DNA of 64,000 nt from Streptomyces sp. DH24. GTDB taxonomy: Bacteria; Actinomycetota; Actinomycetes; Streptomycetales; Streptomycetaceae. Shown piece after piece: positions 45,603-52,830 of this stretch. The stretch spans positions 188,501-252,500 of the forward strand of contig NZ_JARVKW010000001.1 of the NCBI RefSeq assembly GCF_029813775.1. The letters run 5' to 3'. Both the position numbers and the translations under genes were made by a program. Numbering within the stretch: position 1 is the first letter of the stretch; the number at the start of each line of letters is the position of its first letter. Below the pieces are notes generated by a model. It was not told the origin of the DNA, did not search any database, and was given only the letters and a program-made list of their open reading frames with translations.

Positions 45603-47090
45603 ATGGGCGATCCCAGGGGTTTCATGACCACGCCGCGCGAGGACTGGCCGCGCAGGCCGGTCGAGGAGCGGGTGCGGGACTGGCACGAGGTCTACGTCCC
45701 CGGGGCGCTGCTTCCGATCATCAGCAGGCAGGCCGACCGGTGCATGGACTGCGGCATCCCCTTCTGCCACGACGCCTGCCCGCTCGGCAACCTGATCCCC
45801 GAGTGGAACGACCTGGTGTCCCGCGAGGACTGGCGGGCGGCGTCCGACCGGCTGCACGCCACCAACAACTTCCCGGAATTCACCGGGCGGTTGTGCCCGG
45901 CGCCCTGCGAGGCGGGTTGTGTGCTCGCCATCAACCAGCCCGCGGTGACCATCAAGAACGTCGAGTGTGCCGTCGCCGACCGGGCCTGGGAGGAGGGTTT
46001 CGCGCGGCCGAGCCCACCGGAGCGGTTGTCGGGGCGGACGGTCGCGGTGATCGGTTCGGGGCCGACCGGCCTGGCGGCGGCACAGCAGCTGACCCGGGCG
46101 GGGCACACCGTCGCCGTGTACGAGAAGGACGACCGGATCGGCGGGCTGATGCGGTACGGCATCCCCGAGTTCAAGATGGAGAAGCGTCATCTGGAGCGGC
46201 GGATCGGGCAGATGCGGGCCGAGGGCACCAGATTCCGCGCGTCGACGGCGGTCGGGCGGGACGTCGACGCCGCCGCTCTGCGGGCCCGTTACGACGCCGT
46301 GGTGATCGCCACGGGGGCGACGGCGTGGCGGGAACTGGACGTGCCGGGGCGGGAGTTTGCCGGCGTCCACCAGGCCATGGAGTATCTGCCGCTGGCCAAC
46401 CGGGTGTGCGAGGGGGACCTGGAGGCGTCCCCGCTGTCCGCCGCCGGGAAGCACGTCGTCATCGTCGGCGGCGGTGACACCGGAGCGGACTGTCTGGGCA
46501 CCGCGGTGCGGGAGGGCGCCGCGTCCGTGACGCAGCTGGACATCTAGGCCCGGCCCGGCACGGAGCGCGACGAGGACGCCGAGCCCTGGCCGACGTACCC
46601 GAAGATCTACCGGCTGTCCGCCGCCCACGAGGAGGCGGGCGAGCTGCGGACGGCGCCCGCCGCGGACGCCGACGCGCGGCTGTTCGCGGCGTCGACGCTC
46701 CGCTTCACGGGCGACGCGGACGGGCACGTGCGGGCACTGCGTGTGGTCGAGGTGGACGCGGGGCGTCGTCCGGTGCCGGGCAGCGAACGGACGCTGCCCG
46801 CCGACCTGGTGCTGCTCGCCCTCGGTTTCTCCGGGCCCGACCGGCGCGACGGGCTCGTCGACCAACTGGGCCTGGAGCTCGATCCGCGCGGGACGATCAC
46901 GCGGGACGCGGGCTTCGCCACCAACGTGCCCGGCGTGTTCGCCGCCGGCGACGCCGCGCGCGGGCAGTCGCTGATCGTCTGGGCGATCGCGGAGGGCCGG
47001 GCGGTCGCGGCGGCCGTCGACCGCCACCTCACGGGCACCACGCAACTGCCCGCGCCGATAGGCCCGTACGACCGGCCGATGGTGGTGTGA
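45603..47090 (+). pseudogene. gltD: gltD-type glutamate synthase small subunit, interrupted by one amber codon
   Basis: The frame encodes a full-length (about 495 codon) FAD/NAD(P)H oxidoreductase subunit except for TAG at codon 315 (46545-46547). Before it are the Fe-S cysteines CMDCGIPFCHDACPLGN and CPAPCEAGC, and the FAD motif VAVIGSGPTGLAAAQQL. After it, in the same frame, come WPTYPKIYRLSAAHEEA and the C-terminal GVFAAGDAARGQSLIVWAI. In relatives as I recall them, the site reads QLDIYARPG, so a single TAC to TAG change explains it. No gltB lies upstream, so this is the orphan paralogue. The 314-residue N-terminal piece starts at MGDPRGF and may still be made. A sequencing error must be excluded. 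Confidence 0.85.
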
Positions 47091-47123
47091 GGGCCTGGTA
47101 CAGCCCGGCCCATGGGGAGGTGA

Positions 47124-47300
47124 CTGAGCCTGGCGGACTTCCTGGCCTCCATACCGTACGACCGTCATGTGCGGCGCATGCGGCAGCGGTACCGGAGCCG
47201 CCGGGACCCTCTCGTCGCGGCCCTCGCCGCGCATTCCCCGCGCATCGGGGTGACCGGGGTGGCGGCGGGGCGGCACGCCGTGCTGCGGCTGGCGCCGAGC
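47124..47300 (+). pseudogene. Relic of a MocR/PdxR-type GntR-aminotransferase regulator
   Basis: The frame contains LADFLASIPYDRHVRRMRQR, then YRSRRDPLVAALA and VTGVAAGRHAVLRL. This order is characteristic of the aminotransferase-like C-terminal third of MocR/PdxR regulators. A stop codon precedes it at 47121 and there is no N-terminal helix-turn-helix part. After about 47300 the similarity fades. It is a decayed fragment next to the broken gltD gene. Confidence 0.6.
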
Positions 47301-47448
47301 GAACGGTCCGGGCCCGGCCGGCGAGACGCCGGTGCCGACGCCGTGGGGCCGGCACACGCCGCCACCCGCCGTCCGGGGTGGCGGACGACGGGTGGCGGGA
47401 GGAAGCAGCTGTTAATGATCAACGCAGAACGTGCTCAGAAAAGCGTGC

Positions 47449-47724
47449 TCAGGACAACAGGAAGTCGGCCTCCCCCGCCTTGGCGCCCTCGATGAAGGCC
47501 GTCATCTCGTCGGAGGTGTAGATCAGCGCCGGCCCGTCGGGGTCGGTGGACTGCCGCACCGCGATCCTGCCGTCGGCGAGCTTCATCGCCTCCAGGCAGT
47601 TGCCCCCGTTGCCGCCGCTCCACGGCTTGTGCCAGCCCTCGCTGCCCAGTTCCCGCGCGGGCATGCCGTTGTAGATCCGCTCGGTGCGGACCCGCGGCTG
47701 GGGCTGGGGTTTGATGCGGTTCAT
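47449..47724 (-). CDS. DUF397 protein
   Basis: This is a 91-residue DUF397 protein, a very common Streptomyces family encoded beside XRE-DUF5753 regulators. The core ACLEV-type motif appears as GNGGNCLEAMKLADGRIAVRQSTDPDGPALIYT, followed by FIEGAKAGEADFLL. Its ATG directly follows the stop codon of the XRE gene, so the two are translationally coupled. Such pairs behave like regulatory or toxin-antitoxin-like modules affecting development and antibiotic production; the exact role here is unknown. Confidence 0.92.
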   Translation of the reverse strand: MNRIKPQPQPRVRTERIYNGMPARELGSEGWHKPWSGGNGGNCLEAMKLADGRIAVRQSTDPDGPALIYTSDEMTAFIEGAKAGEADFLLS

Positions 47725-48585
47725 TCACAGCTCCTTGCGGAGATCCCGCAGGATCTCCTTCGTGCGATGTGCCGTGGCGGCCAGCGCCGCCATGCGGTCC
47801 ATGACCTCGAGGTGGGTCGCCACCTCGGTACGCGCGTCGAGGTAGACGGCGCCGGTCAGGTACTCGCTGTAGACCATGTCCGGAAGCTCGGGCACGGCGA
47901 ATCGGAACAGCACGAACGGCCCGTAGGTGCCGGGGTGGTGCCCGTTGGCGAACGGCGCGACCTGCAGCGTCACGTGGGGCAGCTCCGCGGCCTCGAGCAG
48001 TCGGTCGATCTGGGCACGCATCACCTCCGGGCCGCCGACCTGGCGGCGCAGCACGGTTTCGTCCATCACGACCCAGAGCCGGGGGGCGTCCTTACGGGTG
48101 AGCAGTTCCTGCCGTTGCATGCGCAGAGCGACGTGCCGCTCGATGTCCTCGGGCCGGGTCTGCCCGATGGCTCCGGACCGCAGTACCCCGCGCGCGTAGT
48201 CCTCGGTCTGGAGCAGACCGGGGACGAAGTGGGGCTCGTAGCTGCGGATCAGGCCGGCGGCGCCCTCCAGGCTGACGTACATCGAGAACCAGCCGGGCAG
48301 GATGTCGTGGAAGCGCTGCCACCAGCCGGGCTTGTTGGCGTCCTCGGCGAGCTGGACGAAGGCGTCGGCCTCGTCCTCCGGGACGCCGTAGGCCTTCAGC
48401 AGCAGCTGGAGGTACGGGATCTTGAGCGCGACCTCGGCCGTCTCCATGCGGCGGACCGTGGCGGGCGCGACGCGGAGGACGGCAGCGGCCTCCTCGCGCT
48501 TCATCCCGGCGCGTTCCCGCAGGTCCAGCAGGCGCCGACCGAGGACGACCTGTCCGACCGTCGGCGCGGACCGCGGTTCGCTCAC
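47725..48585 (-). CDS. XRE-family regulator with DUF5753 domain
   Basis: This 286-residue protein has an N-terminal Cro/C1 helix-turn-helix (LGRRLLDLRERAGMKREEAAAVLRVAPATVRRMETAE). A DUF5753 effector domain follows (IRSYEPHFVPGLLQTEDYARGVL, RRQVGGPEVMRAQIDRLLEAAELPHVTLQVAPF, VYSEYLTGAVYLD). The GTG follows GGAGGTGGAGC. With the downstream DUF397 gene and the divergent ATPase gene it forms the typical Streptomyces trio. Inverted repeats in the divergent spacer are likely its binding sites. Confidence 0.93.
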   Translation of the reverse strand: MSEPRSAPTVGQVVLGRRLLDLRERAGMKREEAAAVLRVAPATVRRMETAEVALKIPYLQLLLKAYGVPEDEADAFVQLAEDANKPGWWQRFHDILPGWFSMYVSLEGAAGLIRSYEPHFVPGLLQTEDYARGVLRSGAIGQTRPEDIERHVALRMQRQELLTRKDAPRLWVVMDETVLRRQVGGPEVMRAQIDRLLEAAELPHVTLQVAPFANGHHPGTYGPFVLFRFAVPELPDMVYSEYLTGAVYLDARTEVATHLEVMDRMAALAATAHRTKEILRDLRKEL

Positions 48586-48753
48586 GCTCCACCTCCAGAA
48601 GAATCCACAGCGGGTTCCCGAAAGAATCCCGACAGCCCGGCGGCGCCATTCGAAGACCCGTTCGAAGACCGGGACGGTCTTCTTGATCTCAATTGGCGCC
48701 GCTCGACGTGCTGTTGCGAGCAGTGTGCCACGACGTCTCACCGCGTCACACAG

Positions 48754-48774
48754 CACTCTGCATTTTTCAGAGTG
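48754..48774. promoter_or_regulatory. Inverted repeat in the XRE/ATPase divergent spacer
   Basis: CACTCTG (48754-48760) and CAGAGTG (48768-48774) are perfect 7-bp arms around a 7-nt AT-rich centre. It directly abuts the second palindrome at 48775. Candidate operator or promoter element. Confidence 0.45.
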
Positions 48775-48789
48775 ACACTTGCCAAGTGT
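48775..48789. promoter_or_regulatory. Second palindrome in the XRE/ATPase divergent spacer
   Basis: ACACTTG-C-CAAGTGT is a perfect 7-1-7 palindrome 16 bp before the ATPase start codon. Adjacent to the repeat at 48754-48774, it is a good candidate for the XRE regulator's operator. Confidence 0.5.
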
Positions 48790-48805
48790 TCACGACGGGG
48801 AGATA

Positions 48806-49429
48806 GTGGCAAGCGTGATTCCGTCCGCGCCCTTAGGAACAGACGCCGCCACGGACCCGATCGGTCTCGGCGCCGTCACGGGAGTCACCCCTCACGGGGC
48901 GGCTGCCCAGCGCCGGTTCCGCTTCGAACTGGCCGCACATCCGGGCTCTCCCGCGCAGGCCAGACGCCTGACACGCGCACGACTGAACGGCTGGTCGGTG
49001 TGCGAGGACACCTGCGACACCGCGGCCCTCGTGGTGTCCGAGCTGGTCACCAACGCGATCGTGCACACCGCCAGCACGCACATAGTGTGCGAGCTACACG
49101 ACGGTGACGACCTGGTCCGCATAGCCGTGCGTGACGAGGGATGCGCACCGGGTCAGCCGCACGCCTCGTCCCGGCGGCGCCCCGAGGACGAGCACGGGAG
49201 GGGACTGCTGCTCGTCGACGCCATGTGCCACGCCTGGGGCGCCCACGAGCACGGCCCGGGACTGCTGGTCTGGGCCGAACTGCCGCGCAAGGCGGACACA
49301 CCGCGCGACCCGTCCGAACCGCGCAACGACCTGGGCTGGGGCGCCCGCCCGAAGCCGGGTGCGTCCGGCGGTTCGGGCGAGGGGGACGAAGCGGAAGCAC
49401 ACACGGGATCGGGGGCCGAATGGGTGTGA
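48806..49429 (+). CDS. HATPase_c anti-sigma/kinase-like ATP-binding protein
   Basis: This 207-residue protein has a GHKL-type ATPase domain like SpoIIAB/RsbW. The N-box is VVSELVTNAIVH, the G1 box VRDEGCAPGQP and the G2 box HGRGLLLVDAMCHAWG. The C-terminal 45 residues are polar and probably disordered. The GTG at 48806 lies next to GGGGAG; a GTG at 48815 is possible. It is divergent from the XRE-DUF397 pair. The family phosphorylates or sequesters anti-sigma antagonists and sigma factors, and the target here is unknown. Confidence 0.88.
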   Translation: MASVIPSAPLGTDAATDPIGLGAVTGVTPHGAAAQRRFRFELAAHPGSPAQARRLTRARLNGWSVCEDTCDTAALVVSELVTNAIVHTASTHIVCELHDGDDLVRIAVRDEGCAPGQPHASSRRRPEDEHGRGLLLVDAMCHAWGAHEHGPGLLVWAELPRKADTPRDPSEPRNDLGWGARPKPGASGGSGEGDEAEAHTGSGAEWV

Positions 49430-49860
49430 GGGCTGCGTCCGGCGGCCGGGCCATGTGCCTGGACACGCTGGTCGGCCTGCAGCGCGGACTGCGTCCGGTG
49501 GCTACGCCCCGGCGACTGATCGTGCCCGACGACATGACGGCCCCGCTGGGCTGCGACGCGGTGGCGATTCCCGCCCGCTTCGGCCCGCTGGTGATGCCCC
49601 GGCTGCCCCGTGTGGGGTGCGTCTACGCCGATGAGACGCACTGGTGGTGGATCGTTCCGTCCGACTCCGACTACGCCCTGGAGTGGCCCGCGCCCGCGCG
49701 CTACGCCACCGGTGCGGTCGTCCCCGACATGCCGAGCGCGCCGGGTCTGATCCACCGGCCGGACGGAATGGTCCCCTACACGCCGCCCATTCCGCTCTAC
49801 CTCGCACTGTGCCGCCTGACGGGCACGACGCCGGCCTGGTCACGACCGGTCAGCGCCTGA
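49420..49860 (+). CDS. Conserved hypothetical protein
   Basis: This 146-residue soluble protein overlaps the end of the ATPase gene by ten bases and is therefore coupled to it. It has CLDTLVGLQRGLRPVATPRRLIVPDD, VYADETHWWWIVPSDSDYALEWP and YTPPIPLYLALCRLTGTTP, which I do not assign to a named family. The Trp-rich strand pattern suggests a small beta domain. Start ATG 49420 (GGGGG upstream) or GTG 49426. Presumed partner of the ATPase. Confidence 0.65.
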   Translation: MGVRAASGGRAMCLDTLVGLQRGLRPVATPRRLIVPDDMTAPLGCDAVAIPARFGPLVMPRLPRVGCVYADETHWWWIVPSDSDYALEWPAPARYATGAVVPDMPSAPGLIHRPDGMVPYTPPIPLYLALCRLTGTTPAWSRPVSA

Positions 49861-49877
49861 AGCATTTCAAAGGACTC

Positions 49878-49900
49878 GGCCGGGCCCGAAGGGCCGGGAA
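49878..49900 (+). terminator. Weak terminator-like hairpin
   Basis: GGCCGGGCCC-GAA-GGGCCGGG can pair as a 5-bp stem, one mismatch and 2 more pairs, followed by AAAA. It starts 18 nt after the ATPase-linked gene ends. Confidence 0.35.
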
Positions 49901-50096
49901 AACAGCGCCGAGCAATCCACGGGGCAAGGAACAAAGAACCCGAATGGCCCGGAGACATCCGAGGCTCAGCCGGCTCGAAGAGACCTGGCCGACGCAAAGA
50001 GCCAAAAGGGTTGAAGGACGAAAAGACCCTTAGCGCCGGACCCCCTTGCAGCGCAAAGAGGTATGCGGCGAAGAGGTGTGCGCGCCGCCGCCGAGT

Positions 50097-50279
50097 TCAC
50101 GCGACCGCGTCGATTGCCACGTCGCTCGGCACGACCACCAGGAACATGTCCGTCGCGAGATCCATGACGACCTCGGCGGGCAGGCCCTCCAGACGCCGCG
50201 CCTGCGCGAACTCCTCCGCCGGCCATGAGCCGCGCGGCCCGCCGGCGGGAAAGCGTTCGAGCACCGTTCGCCCGTTCAC
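50097..50279 (-). CDS. Small conserved hypothetical protein
   Basis: This is a 60-residue protein starting VNGRTVLERFPAGGPRG and ending EVVMDLATDMFLVVVPSD. The GTG at 50279 follows GGAGGTGCAGG at good spacing, which argues against the longer 103-codon frame that begins in sequence without a ribosome binding site. I do not recognise a domain. It probably belongs to the small proteins linked to DUF397/XRE-type loci in Streptomyces. Confidence 0.55.
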   Translation of the reverse strand: MNGRTVLERFPAGGPRGSWPAEEFAQARRLEGLPAEVVMDLATDMFLVVVPSDVAIDAVA

Positions 50280-50480
50280 CCTGCACCTCCATGTAGCGCT
50301 GTACTCGTGTAGTAAAGCGCCATGGAGGCCCGGAACGCCTCGTGAAGTGACGGTAATGAGACATAGTTGACACTCGTTCACCGCCGAATGTGGGAACAAT
50401 CTCAGCATTTCGGGTGCGCGATTACGCTGCGTTTCCCTCCGCGTACCGGGTGGCGTTTCCCTTCGCGCCCAGGTGGCGTT

Positions 50481-51170
50481 TCAGTCCTCGTACTCGTCGT
50501 GGTACCGAATGCGCGCGCTGCCCGCGGGCGCTCCGAGAGCCGACGCACGCCCCTTGGGCTCCTCCCACTCCTCCTGCCGCCCCAGTGCCGTCAAATCGAG
50601 CAGACTGGTGGTCGAGCCGAGCCCGTCGAGACCGCGCTCGTACGTCGAGTACGTGTGGAAGACCCGGTCGCGGTCGCGCAGGAAACAGCTGAGGCCGGGC
50701 CGCTCCACGAGCTCCCCCTCGTGCTCCTGCGTCACGTCGAAGTCCCGGTTGAAGTCGCAGAGGCACGAGGAGTACCAGGGCACCGTCCAGCCCATCCGCG
50801 CCTTGAACGGCAGGATCTTGGTGTACGGCGCCCGGGACACGGCCGCGAACGACGTACCGCGCGCCTTGAGATGGGCGAGATGCCCGATTTGATCGAGGAA
50901 GGCCGAGCAGCTGCGGCAGCCCGCCTCCCACTCGGGCGCGAACATGAAGTGGTAGACGACCAGTTGGTCACGGCCCTCGAAGAGGTCGAGGAGCGAGGCC
51001 TCGCCGTCGCCGCCCTCGAAGACGTACTCCCTGTCGACCTCCACCATGGGCAGTCTGCGCCGCTCGGCGTTGAGCGCGTCCCGTGCGCGCGTGGCCTCCT
51101 TCTCCCTGGCGAGCAGTTCCTCGCGTGCGGCGCGCCACTCCTCGCGCGAGACGATCTCCGGAAGCGACAT
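50481..51170 (-). CDS. DUF899 thioredoxin-fold family protein
   Basis: This 229-residue DUF899 protein has the family landmarks REEWRAAREELLAREKEATRARDALNAERRRLPMV, FEGRDQLVVYHFMFAPEWEAGCRSCSAFLDQ (thioredoxin-like CxxC region), and GWTVPWYSSCLCDFNRDFDVT. FHTYSTYERGLDGL comes near the end. Members are thought to be thiol-dependent oxidoreductases, but no reaction is proven. AGGAGGG precedes the ATG of MSLPEIVS. Upstream codons in the same frame belong to non-coding sequence. Confidence 0.9.
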   Translation of the reverse strand: MSLPEIVSREEWRAAREELLAREKEATRARDALNAERRRLPMVEVDREYVFEGGDGEASLLDLFEGRDQLVVYHFMFAPEWEAGCRSCSAFLDQIGHLAHLKARGTSFAAVSRAPYTKILPFKARMGWTVPWYSSCLCDFNRDFDVTQEHEGELVERPGLSCFLRDRDRVFHTYSTYERGLDGLGSTTSLLDLTALGRQEEWEEPKGRASALGAPAGSARIRYHDEYED

Positions 51171-51292
51171 GGGCCCTCCTGTACAGCGGTCCGATCTCTG
51201 TGGTGACCGCGGCGCTGTGCAGAACTCATCGCTCGGCGCCGATTTTTTTCCGACGCTCCGACGAGACGGGGCGAGCTGGGGTTCCAGCCCGC

Positions 51293-52657
51293 TCAGGTGT
51301 CGTACTCCTGGATGCGCCGGCCGTGACCGCGGTCCACGAGCGCGGGCAGCCGCGCCTCCAGCTCCTCCGCGACCGCCGCCACGTCGATCGTCAGCAGCTC
51401 GCGGTCGCGCATCAGGACGCGCCCGTCCACGATCGTGGTGCGGACGTCGGCGGAGCGGACGCTGTGCACCAGCGTGGCGGCGAGGTCGTGGACGGGCCGG
51501 GTGTGCGGTCCGGTGAGGTCCACGAGGACGATGTCGGCCCGGCGGCCCGGCGCGATGCTGCCGACGGTGTCGCCGAGGCCGACGGCGCGGGCGCTCTGCA
51601 GCGTCGCGTGGTGCAGGGCCTGGCGGGACGTCAGCCAGCGCGGGTCGCCCTCGGTGGACTTCTGGACCAGCGAGGTGAGCGCCATCGACTCCCACACGTC
51701 GAGGGTGTTGTTGGAGGCGGCGCCGTCCGTGGCCAGTCCGACCGGGACGCCGATGTCGCTCAGGGCCCGCACCGGTGTGGTGGTGGGCCAGGCGAACTTC
51801 AGGTAGCCGCGGGGCGCGCTGGCGACGGCGGTACGGCCCTCGGCGGCGGCCAGCAGCGGCAGATCGTGTTCGAGGATGCCGGTGCCGTGCGCGATGAGGA
51901 CGTCGGTGTCGAGGATGCCGGTGTGGGCGAGGACCTCGATGGGGGTGCGGCCGTGCCGGGTGAGGCTCACGTCGGTCTGGTCGCGGTTCTCGGCGGCGTG
52001 CAGGTGGACGGGCAGGCCGTGCGCGCGGGCGAGTTCGGCGGTGGCGGCGAGGTCGGCGTCGGTGACGGTGTAGGGGGCGTGCGGGGCGAGGGCCGTGGTG
52101 ATGCGGCCGCCGGCGGTGCCGCGCTGGCGCAGCGCGAAGCCGAGGGACCTCTCCCGTCCTTCGGGTCCCTGCGAGGAGAAGAAGGCCTCGCCGAGCAGGG
52201 CCCGCATACCGCACTCGGCGACGACTGCGGCGACGGCGTCCATGGCGAAGTAGTGGTCGGCGAAGCAGGTGACGCCGCCACGGATCATCTCGGCGCAGGC
52301 CAGCCGCGCGCCCAGTTCGACGAGTTCGGCGGTGAGGTTGGACTCGACGGGCCAGACGACGTCGTTGAACCACTCCTCGGTGGGCAGGTCCTCGGCGAGA
52401 CCGCGCAGCGCGACCATCGGCGCGTGGGTGTGGCAGTTGACGAGCCCCGGCATCGCGACCTGGCCGCGCGCGTCGATGTGCTCGGCGGCGGACAGGCCGT
52501 CGGTGCTGGCCGCGGTCGTCACGGCCTGGACGACGCCGTCGCGCACGACGATCGCGGCGTCCTCCGCGAACCCGATCCGTTCCTCGTCGTCGTGCACGAG
52601 GACGGTGCAGCCGGTGATGAGGAGGTCGACGGTGACTTCCGCGGTGGCAGGCCTCAT
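51293..52657 (-). CDS. Amidohydrolase (TRZ/ATZ, adenosine/SAH deaminase-like)
   Basis: This is a 454-residue metal-dependent hydrolase of the TRZ/ATZ subgroup, which includes S-adenosylhomocysteine/methylthioadenosine and guanine deaminases. Metal ligands are H76 and H78 in NCHTHAPM, the His of PVHLHAAENRDQTD, and the Asp of LATDGAASNN. A second-shell His is in LAPHAPYT. The C-terminal beta domain is GSIAPGRRADIVLVDL. The ATG at 52657 fits the N-terminal strand VDLLITGCTVLVHD. Substrate probably a purine-like ring, by family. Confidence 0.9.
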   Translation of the reverse strand: MRPATAEVTVDLLITGCTVLVHDDEERIGFAEDAAIVVRDGVVQAVTTAASTDGLSAAEHIDARGQVAMPGLVNCHTHAPMVALRGLAEDLPTEEWFNDVVWPVESNLTAELVELGARLACAEMIRGGVTCFADHYFAMDAVAAVVAECGMRALLGEAFFSSQGPEGRERSLGFALRQRGTAGGRITTALAPHAPYTVTDADLAATAELARAHGLPVHLHAAENRDQTDVSLTRHGRTPIEVLAHTGILDTDVLIAHGTGILEHDLPLLAAAEGRTAVASAPRGYLKFAWPTTTPVRALSDIGVPVGLATDGAASNNTLDVWESMALTSLVQKSTEGDPRWLTSRQALHHATLQSARAVGLGDTVGSIAPGRRADIVLVDLTGPHTRPVHDLAATLVHSVRSADVRTTIVDGRVLMRDRELLTIDVAAVAEELEARLPALVDRGHGRRIQEYDT

Positions 52658-52741
52658 CCCGCCACGGTACGACGCGCGGGCCGGGCGGAGGAGACTCCCG
52701 GACGGTCCGGGACTGTCGGGGTCCATCAGGACGATCGGACC

Positions 52742-52769
52742 CACCAGGCCCATTGGGTGCCGCCTGGTG
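52742..52769 (-). terminator. Hairpin between the FUSC and amidohydrolase genes
   Basis: Perfect 8-bp arms CACCAGGC (52742-52749) and GCCTGGTG (52762-52769) flank a 12-nt loop. It lies 51 bp after the FUSC stop codon and is a plausible terminator. Confidence 0.5.
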
Positions 52770-52790
52770 CCATACAGGACCCTCCATGAC

Positions 52791-52830
52791 CATCCACGAC
52801 TATCCCTGACTATCCGTGGCTATCCGGCGA
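52791..52830. repeat. 10-bp tandem repeat at the FUSC stop codon
   Basis: Four 10-bp units (CATCCACGAC, TATCCCTGAC, TATCCGTGGC, TATCCGGCGA) run across the stop codon of the FUSC gene. The conserved part is (C/T)ATCC. Confidence 0.7.

Noticed and set aside
49966..50373. 135-codon minus-strand frame overlapping the small protein at 50097-50279
   Set aside because: It has no ribosome binding site or recognisable domain and is Arg-rich, while the 60-codon frame has a good GGAGGT site.
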